In this document: positions 16,234 through 25,491 of the stretch, in pieces
Position numbering within the stretch: the stretch's first letter is position 1
Layout: each line of letters opens with the position of its first letter
From: QHXW01 sp035297145
GTDB taxonomy: Bacteria; Acidobacteriota; Terriglobia; Bryobacterales; Bryobacteraceae
Assembly: GCA_035297145.1 (NCBI GenBank)
Contig: DATGZN010000107.1
Span: 1 to 64,000 of the forward strand
Direction: 5' to 3'
Length of the DNA stretch: 64,000 nt
Notes under the pieces: model-generated
What the model was told of the DNA's origin: nothing
Databases searched by the model: none
The model's input: the letters and a program-made list of their open reading frames with translations, nothing else
Made by a program: the position numbers and the translations under genes

Positions 16234-17122
16234 CCTGGTGCTCCGGCTGTCCGGGTGGTGTGGGCCGCAAATGGCGCCGGATGATTCCGCCGATGCGGAT
16301 TACAATGCCACTCCCCACATAACACGCGGCACACACGACCAGCACGGGTTGCGAATAGAGCCAGATGAGAGCGATCAGGACGCCCACCACGATGACGGTG
16401 AGTGGCGTACGCGGTCGCGTCAGGTTCAGGTCTTTAAAACTGTAATAGCGCCAGGTGCTCACCATTAAGAAAGACAGCAGAGCCAGCAAAACCATCCAGG
16501 CGACGGCGAAAGGCCAGTAAGTGATCGGCTCGGAATCCGCCGCGTAGACCACCGAAGCCACCATTCCGGCGGCGGCGGGGATCGGCAGCCCGACAAAGTA
16601 CTTGCGATGCGGGCGCCCTGGATTTTTCGGGATGGGGTTCTTCTGAACATTGAAGCGCGCGAGCCGGGCCGAGCCGCACAGCAGAAACAGGAATGTAAAA
16701 AAACTGCCGACCCCCACGAGCTGATCGTGCACCGCGCGGGCGAGGCCGGGATCGATAAACTGCACACCCCAGACATAGGCCAACACGGCGGGCGCAATCC
16801 CGAAGCTGATGACGTCGGCGAGGGAATCCATTTCGCGGCCGAACTCGCTGGCGGTGTTGGTCATGCGCGCGATGCGGCCGTCCAAGCCATCCAAAAGAAA
16901 AGCCAGGCCGATGGCTTTAGCCGCGATTTCGAAGTGATGCTCAGCGCCGGATGTGCCGTCATGTGCCGCCATCGCGCCTTGCAGGGACTGAATCACCGAA
17001 ACGAAGCCAAGAAAAATGTTTCCCGCAGTGAAGAGCGTCGGCAACGCGTACGCGGCGCGAGGCGGACGGTGATCGGGCGAGCGCGGGTCGATGAACCGCT
17101 TCTTGAGATTCAGCCCTGACAT
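16226..17122 (-). CDS. pssA: CDP-diacylglycerol--serine O-phosphatidyltransferase
   Basis: Inner-membrane enzyme making phosphatidylserine from CDP-diacylglycerol and serine. About 298 residues with the CDP-alcohol phosphatidyltransferase motif DGLDGRIARMTNTASEFG plus REMDSLAD, and about eight hydrophobic helices (LPTLFTAGNIFLGF, FFTFLFLLCGSARLA, WMVLLALLSFLMV, LIWLYSQPVLVVC). The ATG at 17122 overlaps the end of psd by 13 bp. A much longer frame upstream is only a shadow of psd. Paired with the next enzyme of the pathway, psd. Confidence 0.93.
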   Translation of the reverse strand: MSGLNLKKRFIDPRSPDHRPPRAAYALPTLFTAGNIFLGFVSVIQSLQGAMAAHDGTSGAEHHFEIAAKAIGLAFLLDGLDGRIARMTNTASEFGREMDSLADVISFGIAPAVLAYVWGVQFIDPGLARAVHDQLVGVGSFFTFLFLLCGSARLARFNVQKNPIPKNPGRPHRKYFVGLPIPAAAGMVASVVYAADSEPITYWPFAVAWMVLLALLSFLMVSTWRYYSFKDLNLTRPRTPLTVIVVGVLIALIWLYSQPVLVVCAACYVGSGIVIRIGGIIRRHLRPTPPGQPEHQVG

Positions 17123-17772
17123 GCTACAGGCTCCAGGCTGCTGACTTGGGCGGAGGATTCCCGCGCCGGCTGAGTAACGTTGCGGCGCGCCAAAACGCTC
17201 GATCCGGCGGCCACGCGCATTCCTTCCCGCACCAGGATCTCCCACTCGGGACCGAATACCACGTCGACACGCGAGCCGAACTTGATGAGGCCCACGCGCT
17301 CCCCGGCGGCGACTTGGTCGCCAGGTTTTTTGTTGAATACGATACGCCGCGCGATCAGCCCGGCAATCTGTTTGAAGATCACACGCGTGCCGTTGCCTTC
17401 CACCACCACCGTATTTTGTTCGTTCTGCGCCGAGGCTTTCTCCTTGCTGGCCACCAGAAACCGGCCCTTCTGGTACTGAACGCCGGTGATGGTTCCGGCG
17501 ATGGGGGTGCGGTTCACATGCACATCGAAAATGTTCAGAAAGATACTGACGCGCCTCTGAGAAGGGCCTTCGGGACGCACGGCGACGACTTTGCCATCGG
17601 CCGGGGACACCGCTACCGGGCCTGAGGGAATGTCGCGCTCGGGATCGCGGAAGAAATACAGGCAAAACGCCGCGAGCACAAACAGCGGGAGGGCGAGCCA
17701 GGGCTGTACCCACGTCATCGCCACACCCGCAGCGGAAAAAACGACACCGTAATAGATTCCGTCGCGCACCAT
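17110..17772 (-). CDS. psd: Phosphatidylserine decarboxylase, short form
   Basis: Converts phosphatidylserine to phosphatidylethanolamine using a pyruvoyl group made by self-cleavage. The 220-residue proenzyme has N-terminal hydrophobic segments (VVFSAAGVAMTWVQPWLALP, LFVLAAFCLYFFRDPER), the SPADGKVVAV and FLNIFDVHVNRTP motifs, and the self-cleavage site in GLIKFGSRVDVVFGPEW, where Gly-Ser is the scissile pair. It is the first gene of the five-gene overlapping operon and is directly followed by pssA. The tail after about residue 195 is variable. Confidence 0.93.
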   Translation of the reverse strand: MVRDGIYYGVVFSAAGVAMTWVQPWLALPLFVLAAFCLYFFRDPERDIPSGPVAVSPADGKVVAVRPEGPSQRRVSIFLNIFDVHVNRTPIAGTITGVQYQKGRFLVASKEKASAQNEQNTVVVEGNGTRVIFKQIAGLIARRIVFNKKPGDQVAAGERVGLIKFGSRVDVVFGPEWEILVREGMRVAAGSSVLARRNVTQPARESSAQVSSLEPVACQG

Positions 17773-17830
17773 GAGATCGACAGCTCGCTTTCATTTTCTC
17801 ACGTGCCGGTGCGCTTGCGCGGCGGGTTCG

Positions 17831-18166
17831 TTACTGGATTTCTGGCGGTCCGCGCATTAAGGCAAAAGACAAAAGGCAAATTGCAAAAGGCAAAAGGAGA
17901 GAAACGCTAGGCTGCCATGGCTCGCCTGCGTGCCACCAGTTGCCCGCTGAACAGCCAGAGACGGCGGCCTTCACAAATCTCTTGTGCCAGCGAGGCTGGC
18001 TTGACTGGCCGGAAATGCTTGATGTGACTGTAGAGCGCCCGCCTGTTGCCGCGAGGCCGCGGGCAATGGCTCTTCCGATGCCATCAGTGCCTCCGGTCAC
18101 TACGGCCGTGCTTCCCGTACGAATCACTGGCGTAGTTGACTCACCTGTTGGCGCAGCGGAGAACAT
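17831..18166 (-). pseudogene. Remnant of an SDR gene (N-terminal part only)
   Basis: An open frame of 111 codons begins with a recognisable SDR start, TAVVTGGTDGIGRAIARGL (the cofactor-binding TGxxxGIG loop), then loses all similarity: no NNAG, no Ser-Tyr-Lys triad. The end runs through an AAAAGGC heptamer tract, giving LLPFAICLLSFAL. I read it as the leftover of a truncated reductase. The remaining gap bases (17773-17830 and 18167-18335) show nothing recognisable. Confidence 0.5.
17859..17897. repeat. AAAAGGC-type heptamer tract, second copy
   Basis: A purine-rich run of units like GGCAAAAGACAAAAGGCAAA followed by two more AAAAGGC units lies in the psd upstream gap, in the same orientation as the tract inside lptE 2.6 kb away. 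Units are less regular here. Nothing shows a function. Confidence 0.65.
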
Positions 18167-18335
18167 CTCGACTCAATAGGCAGGGCCGGATTGCTTACTC
18201 CGGGCCGCCTCAAGAAGCAGGCCGGTTACGCAGAACAGAAGCATGACACCCTCCGGGATGAACAGACTTGTGCCTTCCGGGACAGCGCCAAGTTTTGTGA
18301 CAGGTTGAGGGGAATGTACGGAATCTTACGGTTCT

Positions 18336-19850
18336 TCAGCCAACGAGTTTTAGCTCGCGGATGGCTTCTCCGGCGCCGCTGAGGTCGGCCAGCTTCATTT
18401 CGGAATACTTGCGAGAGAGCAGCACTCCCGGTGCACCGGCGCGGAAAGCTGCCATCACAGCCTCTTTGACCCCTTGCGGCGTGCTCTTGCTGTGGTTGGT
18501 CTCGGTTGGGATGTCGATATCGATTCCAGGCCAGATCATGGTGTGGGTACCGGCAACACCCTCGAGTGCGCGCTTTGTCTCACGATAAACGTAGTCCGCC
18601 GAAAGCCCCGTGTAAGGAATCTGATCATAGCTGCGCTCTTTGATATTCATGACCGCATAGTTGAACTCGAGCAAACTCTGCTTCGAAAGGTCCCCGTAGA
18701 GCGTGGAGCCGATGTTGTCCACATAGAGCGCCATGCGCTCGCCGCCGCAATTGTTGTACATCACGATCTTCAGGAAGTCCGAGTATTTCGAAAGCTCGCG
18801 GAGATCCTGTTCAGCGCGGTAGATTGGGTTAAATGAGTTGTTGTGCCAGATGTGCCAGCCCACCGGTAGGTTTGACTTGGCAGCCTTCACTGTCTTGTAT
18901 ATGGCGCCGTAAGTTTCGCGCAGACTGTCTGTCCAAAGCATCTCCCAGGCCGCCAGCTCCGGATAGCGCAGCAGCAGCCGCCAGAACTGGACGTAGTAAC
19001 CATCCACGGGACGCTCGCCGCTGCGCGCCGCACGGACGAATTTTTCCAACTCAAGAAAACCCTGCCTCGCACGCTCCACATTGATGCCGCGTTCCTTGGC
19101 CTTGCTCTGACAAAACTGGCAGAAGCAGGTGACATTACCTGGATCGATGGGCGGATCGTCATGCGTGGCGCCGAGACCATCCGAAAGCGCACCCTGCCGC
19201 TCGGAACCCCACATGATTCCGTCAATGTCATATGAGCGCGTGTAGTCTTCCACCAGACCCGTGAGGAAATTCTGGTAATCGGGATTGTTCAGGCACAGCG
19301 TTTCCGCGTTTCGGCCATAGAGATCCCGCTCCTGGAGTCTCTCAATGTTCGGCAGGTCGGTACGGAACACGTCCTCCAACCAGCAGATGGTCTTCATACC
19401 GCGTTTCTTGGCCGCGGGAAGGACTTCGGCGAGAATGTCGAGATTGACGTGATCGGGCGCGCGCGTCTCTTTGAGAATGGTGTTCTGGTAGAACTCCGGG
19501 TGCGGTGTGGCGAAGTTGCCGCCGTGAAATTTGAGGTCGTACTCCTGTTTGCCGTGATCGGGCAGTGGCTGGCCGGGAATTTGCCGTCCCGCGATTCCAC
19601 GGCCGTAGGTGAACACCGCGAGAAAGAGGGTATTGACGAATGCGCGCTCCTGGAGCACGTCGAGCACCTTTTCGACGCCTTCATCCACAAACGAAATAGC
19701 ACCTATTTGAATGCCGATCATTTTGGAGGACACAACAGCGCGCGCCGGATTGGACGCAGCCAAAGCGGCGCCGGCGCCGACGGCGGTCTTCAGAAAACCG
19801 CGGCGATTCACGTCCAGACCCGGCATGGAGTCACCGCTATCGCTTTTCAT
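18336..19850 (-). CDS. Tat-exported TIM-barrel protein, putative glycoside hydrolase
   Basis: A 504-residue exported protein. The twin-arginine signal NRRGFLKTAVGAGAALAA occupies residues about 15-32. The body looks like an alpha/beta barrel: GMKTICWLEDVFRTDLP, YDIDGIMWGSERQGALSDG, VTCFCQFCQSKAKERGINVE (a C-x-C-x-x-C cluster common in unclassified TIM-barrel hydrolases), LPVGWHIWHNNSFNP and GTHTMIWPGIDIDIP. I cannot assign a family or substrate. The ATG at 19850 overlaps the stop region of the preceding beta-helix gene by 14 bp; an in-frame ATG a few codons later is also possible. Context suggests extracellular glycan processing. Confidence 0.62.
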   Translation of the reverse strand: MKSDSGDSMPGLDVNRRGFLKTAVGAGAALAASNPARAVVSSKMIGIQIGAISFVDEGVEKVLDVLQERAFVNTLFLAVFTYGRGIAGRQIPGQPLPDHGKQEYDLKFHGGNFATPHPEFYQNTILKETRAPDHVNLDILAEVLPAAKKRGMKTICWLEDVFRTDLPNIERLQERDLYGRNAETLCLNNPDYQNFLTGLVEDYTRSYDIDGIMWGSERQGALSDGLGATHDDPPIDPGNVTCFCQFCQSKAKERGINVERARQGFLELEKFVRAARSGERPVDGYYVQFWRLLLRYPELAAWEMLWTDSLRETYGAIYKTVKAAKSNLPVGWHIWHNNSFNPIYRAEQDLRELSKYSDFLKIVMYNNCGGERMALYVDNIGSTLYGDLSKQSLLEFNYAVMNIKERSYDQIPYTGLSADYVYRETKRALEGVAGTHTMIWPGIDIDIPTETNHSKSTPQGVKEAVMAAFRAGAPGVLLSRKYSEMKLADLSGAGEAIRELKLVG

Positions 19851-21339
19851 AACAGCCGATGTCTACGTGTCCACCCTTGACTCGCGTTGAGCCTTCGAGA
19901 TCCTGCTCGCCCAGCGGCAATCCCGCGATCACACCTCCATTGACTGCGGGGGAATCCGATCGCAGGTGGAAGTCATTCTTCGAGAGGTCGGCGAAGTGCG
20001 GGTCGGAAAAATGGGAATGACCGTCGTTACCGGTCGCGGTGACGTACTTCTCGAATCCAGTGTGGATCGAGGGGTACCATCCCCACGTGCTAGCCGTGGC
20101 TCCGGAATCGCAATAGTAGAGATTGTAATCGACGGTCACGGTGGGCGTCCCGGCGACGGCAGGACCGGATTTGCTCGCTGTTATCAGGCAGTGGGCGCCG
20201 GCGTAAACGATATTATTCTCGAATCGGTTGTCCGTCATATTGAATTGCATCTGGAACTCGCCCGAGCCGGTGCTGGATGTATCGTTTCCGTAGAGAGTGT
20301 TGTTGACCACCATGCAGTGGTCGGTGCCGCCACGCTCCGCACCATAGCCGCCAATGGAAACGGCCGCGGTATTGCAGGCGTAAATCAGGTTATTGCGCGC
20401 AGTGATGTAGCTGGTTGTGCGGTTGCGATGCTCACTGGCCAACTCAATGCCGAAGTCTACGTGATGAATGATGTTCCGCTCAATCAGGATTCTCGTGCCA
20501 CCATCCACATAGATGCCGTCGGAAGACTGGTCATTGCCGTAGGCCGGATTGCCGCGCGAAGTGATGTTATAAACCAGGTTGCCGCTGACGACTCCGTCGC
20601 GGGCTTGATCGACCGCTGGGTCAGGCGCAGTGCGCTCAAAGCCGATGATATCGATTCCGATATTGTTATTGTCGTGCACCACGTTGTGCGTAATGCGAAA
20701 GTTAGTCACGTTCCCGTTCACAACCAGTGACTCGCTCGAACCGGTCTTGAGATGGTGGACTTCATTGCCGTCGATAACCAGTTCACTGATGGGAGTCTTG
20801 GCGTCGGTGCCGTAAACAGCGATGCCAAATCCGTTGCCGCCGCTCCCTGGGGCATCTCGCCCTTGGAAATTGTTCTCAATGTGATGAACGTTGTTGTGCA
20901 AAAGCTCAATGTGCGTGCCCGAGCCCGTAACACTGATGCCCAGTGGGGCGAGCCGGTGTTCCGCAGTGCGGAAGTTCCGGATTTCGAAGCCCTCGATCCG
21001 GATGTAGCTCTTTTTGTGGATAACGAGCATGCCGCTTCTGCCGTCGGGAGTGAGATGCTCGCCTTCTAGAATGGCTGTCTCGCCGGGATGACTTCGGAAC
21101 GTGACGTACCCGTCGCTTGGGTTGCCGGATACGTTGATGGTTACGCGTTCCTGGTAGATTCCGCCACGCACATTAACGGTGCTACCTGCCCGTGCCGTAT
21201 CAGCGGCGTGCTGAATGGTACGCCAGGGAGCGGTTTGAGTGCCGGGATTGGCGTCATTGCCGGTGGTTGCAACGTAGAAAGAGTTTGCCTGAGCAAATAC
21301 TGCTGAGACACAAAGAAATACCAAGGCAAGGAATCTCAC
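19837..21339 (-). CDS. Secreted right-handed parallel beta-helix protein (polysaccharide lyase-like)
   Basis: About 500 residues with a Sec signal (FLALVFLCVSAVFAQANS) and a DUF1565-like entry FYVATTGNDANPGTQTAPWR. From about residue 110 to 430 short repeats of the beta-helix type follow (IRIEGFEIRNFR, IELLHNNVHHIENN, LVIDGNEVHHLKT, FRITHNVVHDNNN, ILIERNIIHHVDFGI, YITARNNLIYACN). Such proteins are often pectate or alginate lyases or epimerases, but no catalytic signature settles this. The GTG at 21339 has an AAAGGAG ribosome site and gives a clean signal peptide, so it is preferred over a start 60 bp upstream. Confidence 0.8.
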   Translation of the reverse strand: MRFLALVFLCVSAVFAQANSFYVATTGNDANPGTQTAPWRTIQHAADTARAGSTVNVRGGIYQERVTINVSGNPSDGYVTFRSHPGETAILEGEHLTPDGRSGMLVIHKKSYIRIEGFEIRNFRTAEHRLAPLGISVTGSGTHIELLHNNVHHIENNFQGRDAPGSGGNGFGIAVYGTDAKTPISELVIDGNEVHHLKTGSSESLVVNGNVTNFRITHNVVHDNNNIGIDIIGFERTAPDPAVDQARDGVVSGNLVYNITSRGNPAYGNDQSSDGIYVDGGTRILIERNIIHHVDFGIELASEHRNRTTSYITARNNLIYACNTAAVSIGGYGAERGGTDHCMVVNNTLYGNDTSSTGSGEFQMQFNMTDNRFENNIVYAGAHCLITASKSGPAVAGTPTVTVDYNLYYCDSGATASTWGWYPSIHTGFEKYVTATGNDGHSHFSDPHFADLSKNDFHLRSDSPAVNGGVIAGLPLGEQDLEGSTRVKGGHVDIGCYEKR

Positions 21340-21350
21340 GCGACTCCTTT

Positions 21351-23288
21351 CTATTCCAACCACGCAACCGCGCCTTTTTCGATGGCTGGCAATTCGCAAG
21401 AAAGCTTGCCGTGGTTGAATTCCCCGTGTATCTTCTGCGGTTGGCCGAGAAATGGAAGAAAGGCAATTGTGCCAGGCCCTTTCGCAGAGAAGGTGACCTT
21501 CACATTCTGTTCCGGAGTCTGGCGAGCTACCTCCTTGGACTTCAGTCCTTTGAAGTTGGCGAGAAACACGGATACCTTGCCGTCAACTTTGGCTATCTGA
21601 CTAGAAACGAATGGCGCCGCAGTGACTTCCACCGTGGGTTTCACGGCCTTCGAAACCTCCGCTGCGAACGCTTGCCTCAGCTTGTTGAATTCGGCCGACT
21701 CAAACGTGCCCGCGGCGGCTTGCTGGTTGAATTCCTTCTGCAATTGAGCGTAGTAAGCTTTGCCGGGACAGTTGGGACGATAGATGCAGTTCTTACCCGT
21801 CAAGCGGCGCATCGGATTTGAGGCCTGGTCCGCCCCGCTGCTGTCATATTTTCCAGTCTCGCCGGTAACCATCAAGGTCTTCCCCGATGCCACGTAAGAC
21901 TCCAGGTAACTCAACTCGTCTTTGCCCAGGCAGCGCGCGTCCGGCAGAATCAGCAGATTTCCGTGAAAGTCTACAAGAGTCCGGGGGGTCACAATCTGAA
22001 ATTCCAGATGAGATTGCATGAGGAACATCATGATGCCACGGTAGGAGTCAATGAACTCTTTGGCAAAGTAATTTCTGGTTTGGGGCGAGAAGTAAACTCC
22101 GATAGGCCGAATCGGCTGCCGTGGGAGAAAGAACGTATTCTCGTGTTCCTTGATCCATCCAAAGATCAGCTTGCGCGTCTGGATGTCGTTCGAGCCCGAC
22201 ATGACGTGCCCCTGGACATCCCAGGTATTGGTCCCCGCCATCAACTGTGCCATCGCCAGGTTCTGCATCGCCTCGCCGGGTGCGATCGGCTTCTCCTTTT
22301 CCCACGAGTAGCTCAGCATCCAGCTAGGTTTACTGCCGGCAAACGCGCGGAAGGAGTACATGCCAGCCATGTCCTGAAACCAGGCGAGCGGTGTGCGCGC
22401 AGCCGACCGGCCGCCGGTTGAGTACTCATGCGCGATGGTGTCCACCACTCCGTACAATTCGTACACATCCGAGCCGACGCGCACGGCGCTCTCTTCGATG
22501 CCCGGATAGATCTCGGCGATGGTCTTACACTTCGGATTCACCGCCTTCACGTTGGCGTCAATTTCTCGCATGAAGTCAGTGATCGCCTCAATGCGAAAGT
22601 CCACCCACTTACGGAAGTTCGCGTCGCGGAAATCGCCGAGTTTCAAATCGGTCTTGGCGTTCAGCCCGGTCTTGGCCTTGAAGGCGGCGACGGTGTAATC
22701 GTCAAAGCTGACCCAGGTGTCCTCCCAATTGTCGAAGTGCGTCATCCAATAGGGGATGTCTACGTACACACCGTCGATGCCCGTCGCCGCGATCTGCCGC
22801 ACCCGCTCCATGTAGATCTTGCGCCACTCGGGAGCAAAAGGCGTGATCCAGACGTCCTCGTCGCCTTCGCGAATCCAGAATGCGCTGCCGCCGCCAAAGA
22901 GCGCCGGCTCGCCGGTAATCTTGCGTTGCAGCCAATCGGGGTGATCTTTCGCCATGCTGTGTGCGGCTGAGGCAGCATGAGCCGTGATGCATTCGGTGCC
23001 CGCAATGTAGACGAAGGCGTAATTGCCGGCGGCATGAGCTTTCTCGGCAACCGCGTGAATGGCTCGCAGTTTTTCCGTGGGATCGACAAAACTTTCGAAA
23101 CGGCCGGGGATATCGTTGTCCACTTCGATGCCGAAAACGTTGGTGTCGGCGGCCCCGCGGACAATCTGATCCGCGTTATCCACACGCAGTCCGTTACCGG
23201 CAATACGCACGTAGTGCGTCCAGTCCTGATCGGTCTGGCCAGCCAGGAGGCTAAGGCACCCGAGGAAAACGCAGAGAGTTCGCAGCAT
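21351..23288 (-). CDS. Secreted glycoside-hydrolase-like protein with beta-galactosidase-type trimerisation region
   Basis: About 645 residues from the ATG that directly precedes a signal peptide (MLRTLCVFLGCLSLLAGQ). The first two thirds read as a (beta/alpha) barrel: FGIEVDNDIPGRFESF, YAFVYIAGTECITAHAA, GIDGVYVDIPYWMTHFDNW, CKTIAEIYPGIEE and NTWDVQGHVMSGSNDIQ. The segment RPIGVYFSPQTRNYF and following VTPRTLVDFHGNLLILPDAR resembles the trimerisation domain of GH42 beta-galactosidases. The end is a small beta domain. I cannot identify the catalytic acids with certainty. It ends 11 bp before the beta-helix gene start on the same strand and faces the GH36 gene divergently across about 160 bp. 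Confidence 0.65.
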   Translation of the reverse strand: MLRTLCVFLGCLSLLAGQTDQDWTHYVRIAGNGLRVDNADQIVRGAADTNVFGIEVDNDIPGRFESFVDPTEKLRAIHAVAEKAHAAGNYAFVYIAGTECITAHAASAAHSMAKDHPDWLQRKITGEPALFGGGSAFWIREGDEDVWITPFAPEWRKIYMERVRQIAATGIDGVYVDIPYWMTHFDNWEDTWVSFDDYTVAAFKAKTGLNAKTDLKLGDFRDANFRKWVDFRIEAITDFMREIDANVKAVNPKCKTIAEIYPGIEESAVRVGSDVYELYGVVDTIAHEYSTGGRSAARTPLAWFQDMAGMYSFRAFAGSKPSWMLSYSWEKEKPIAPGEAMQNLAMAQLMAGTNTWDVQGHVMSGSNDIQTRKLIFGWIKEHENTFFLPRQPIRPIGVYFSPQTRNYFAKEFIDSYRGIMMFLMQSHLEFQIVTPRTLVDFHGNLLILPDARCLGKDELSYLESYVASGKTLMVTGETGKYDSSGADQASNPMRRLTGKNCIYRPNCPGKAYYAQLQKEFNQQAAAGTFESAEFNKLRQAFAAEVSKAVKPTVEVTAAPFVSSQIAKVDGKVSVFLANFKGLKSKEVARQTPEQNVKVTFSAKGPGTIAFLPFLGQPQKIHGEFNHGKLSCELPAIEKGAVAWLE

Positions 23289-23449
23289 TTCGGACGTGAG
23301 AAACAGTATAAGACAATCCAGCCGACGGTCTACAGAAATTTTCATATTACTTTGTTTGCTTTCGTTTTCGGTCCTCATGGCAAGAAATCGCAATTGACGT
23401 CGGCCTCCGACTGGGCATATGCTGAAGTCGATTCAAAACCGGCCACTAT

Positions 23450-25486
23450 ATGAGAATTCTTTCGCAATTCGTTTTGCTTGTCTCGATTATTGCCCCGGCT
23501 TTCGCAGCCGACAAAGCGCGCGTTACCGGCAGGAACATCCGCATCGACTTCGACAAGAACATGCACACTCGCGTCGTTGCTTTGTTCGGCGGACGCGAAA
23601 TCGTCATCGGCGATTTCTCTCCTTCGGAATCCATTCGCGTGGCGGGCCGTGACGTCACGGATTTCCCTTTGCAGGGTTTTCTAAGTGCTGTCGTGTCCAA
23701 TAGGATTCATGATCGTCTGGGATTGGGGTCCGCAACCGTTCTGACCGGCACAGCGCCTTCGCTCAAGAAAACGCTGACTGTCACGGTGTACGACCAGTTT
23801 CCGCGGATGGCATTCTTCGATGTCGTGTACACCAACACGGGGAGCGCGGATCTCGAGGTGAACGCCTGGACGAATCAGCACTACTCCATCAACGCGGGAT
23901 CTGAGAAGAGCCCCGCCTTCTGGTCCTTCGAGAGCGGCTCTTATGAGAAACGTCCGGATTGGATCGTCCCGCTGAAACCCGGTTTCAAACAAGAAAACTT
24001 CCTTGGCATGAATGCTTCCGATTACGGCGGGGGAACCCCGGTGATCGATGTCTGGCGTCGTGATGTGGGCATCGGCGTCGGTCACCTGGCAATGGCGCCA
24101 AAGCTGGTCTCGCTGCCGGTTACGCAACCTGACCCGGAGCACGCCACGGTCGCCGTGGAGTTCAAGCACGATCGGACGCTCAAACCCGGAGAAACCATGT
24201 CTACCCTCCGGACCTTCGTTGAAGTTCACGAAGGCGACTATTTTCAAACCCTACGCGACTACCGCGAGATGATGATCGCACAGGGCATCCATTTTGATGC
24301 GTCGCCGGACAGCGCTTTCCAGCCGATCTGGTGCGCCTGGGGTTACGGCCGCAAAATGAAACCGGCTCAACTCTTTGGTGCTTTGCCCATCGTGAAGAAG
24401 CTCGGCTTCACCTGGGTGACTCTGGATGACGGCTGGCAAACGGCGCAAGGCGATTGGTTCCTGAATCCGCAGAAATATCCGAACGGCGATGCCGATATGC
24501 GGGCGCTGGTCGACAAGATTCACGCCGAGGGTTTCAAGGCGCAGTTGTGGTGGGCACCGCTGGCCGCCGATCCGGGCACGGAACTGGTGAAGAAGCACCC
24601 CGATTGGCTGCTGTTGAACGCCGACGGCAGCAAGCAGAAGATCTCGTATTGGAACTCGTGGTATCTCTGCCCGGCTGATCCAGACGTCGTCGAATATCAC
24701 AAAGCCATCGTGGTGAAGGCCATGAAGGATTGGGGCTTCGACGGACTCAAGCTCGATGGCCAGCACATGAACGGAGCGCCGCCCTGTTACAACCCGGCGC
24801 ATCATCACGCACGGCCTGAGGAATCGGTCGAGGGGATGCCGCTGTTCTTCAAGGCGCTCTACGATACGGCTCGCCAGGTCAAATCCGACGCGCTGGTTGA
24901 GTTCTGCCCTTGCGGCGACGCTTACTCGTTTTTCACCATGCCCTACTTCAATATGTCTGTCGCATCCGACCCCGGGTCCGCTTACCAGGTCCGTACGAAA
25001 GGTAAGTCGCTAAAAGCGCTGCATGGTGATTCCGTCGCTTACTTCAGCGATCACGTGGACATGTACAAAGACGATTTCGCCTCTGCGATCGGCGTCGGCG
25101 CCGTGCTCGGTACTAATTTCGTCTGGCCCGAAGGCTCCGCCGATCGCAAGCGCGGTGACCTGACCCCGGCGCGCGAGCAGAATTTCGAAAAGTGGCTCGG
25201 CATTTACAAAGAGAAGATGCTGTCGCGCGGCGAGTACATGGGCACCTTGTACGACATCGGATTCGACAAGCCCGAAACCCACGCTATTCGCAAAGACGGC
25301 AGCATGTATTACGCCTTCTTCGCGCCGGATTGGAAAGGCAAGGTCACGCTGCGCGGGCTTTCGGCAGGCCCCTACCACGTGACGGACTACGAAAACGGCA
25401 AAGATCTGGGAACCGTCCACGGGCCGGAAGCCACGCTGGACGTGCAATTCGCCAAGCATCTGATGCTCGAAGCCAAACCGGAGTAG
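23450..25486 (+). CDS. Secreted alpha-galactosidase, GH36/melibiase type
   Basis: A 678-residue enzyme expected to release terminal alpha-galactose. Signal peptide MRILSQFVLLVSIIAPAFAA, an N-terminal beta-supersandwich (about 25-270), a catalytic barrel and a C-terminal beta domain. The barrel shows FQPIWCAWGYGR, FTWVTLDDGWQTAQGDW, GFKAQLWWAPLAADP, the nucleophile region WGFDGLKLDGQHMN (Asp after Leu-Lys-Leu) and the acid/base region MSVASDPGSAYQ. It is followed after 5 bp by another exported carbohydrate-type protein on the same strand, so probably cotranscribed. Confidence 0.87.
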   Translation: MRILSQFVLLVSIIAPAFAADKARVTGRNIRIDFDKNMHTRVVALFGGREIVIGDFSPSESIRVAGRDVTDFPLQGFLSAVVSNRIHDRLGLGSATVLTGTAPSLKKTLTVTVYDQFPRMAFFDVVYTNTGSADLEVNAWTNQHYSINAGSEKSPAFWSFESGSYEKRPDWIVPLKPGFKQENFLGMNASDYGGGTPVIDVWRRDVGIGVGHLAMAPKLVSLPVTQPDPEHATVAVEFKHDRTLKPGETMSTLRTFVEVHEGDYFQTLRDYREMMIAQGIHFDASPDSAFQPIWCAWGYGRKMKPAQLFGALPIVKKLGFTWVTLDDGWQTAQGDWFLNPQKYPNGDADMRALVDKIHAEGFKAQLWWAPLAADPGTELVKKHPDWLLLNADGSKQKISYWNSWYLCPADPDVVEYHKAIVVKAMKDWGFDGLKLDGQHMNGAPPCYNPAHHHARPEESVEGMPLFFKALYDTARQVKSDALVEFCPCGDAYSFFTMPYFNMSVASDPGSAYQVRTKGKSLKALHGDSVAYFSDHVDMYKDDFASAIGVGAVLGTNFVWPEGSADRKRGDLTPAREQNFEKWLGIYKEKMLSRGEYMGTLYDIGFDKPETHAIRKDGSMYYAFFAPDWKGKVTLRGLSAGPYHVTDYENGKDLGTVHGPEATLDVQFAKHLMLEAKPE

Positions 25487-25491
25487 TTCTC

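Noticed and set aside
15256..16284. A 342-codon plus-strand frame opposite the ASADH-like gene
   Set aside because: The minus-strand frame has a coherent fold and operon overlaps; the plus frame has none.
16226..17794. A 522-codon frame covering pssA and most of psd
   Set aside because: Only the part from 17122 is pssA. The upstream part is out of frame with psd, which has clear motifs.
25192..25491. A 100-codon N-terminal extension of the Tat-exported barrel protein
   Set aside because: It overlaps the GH36 coding sequence and would hide the twin-arginine signal that starts at 25492.
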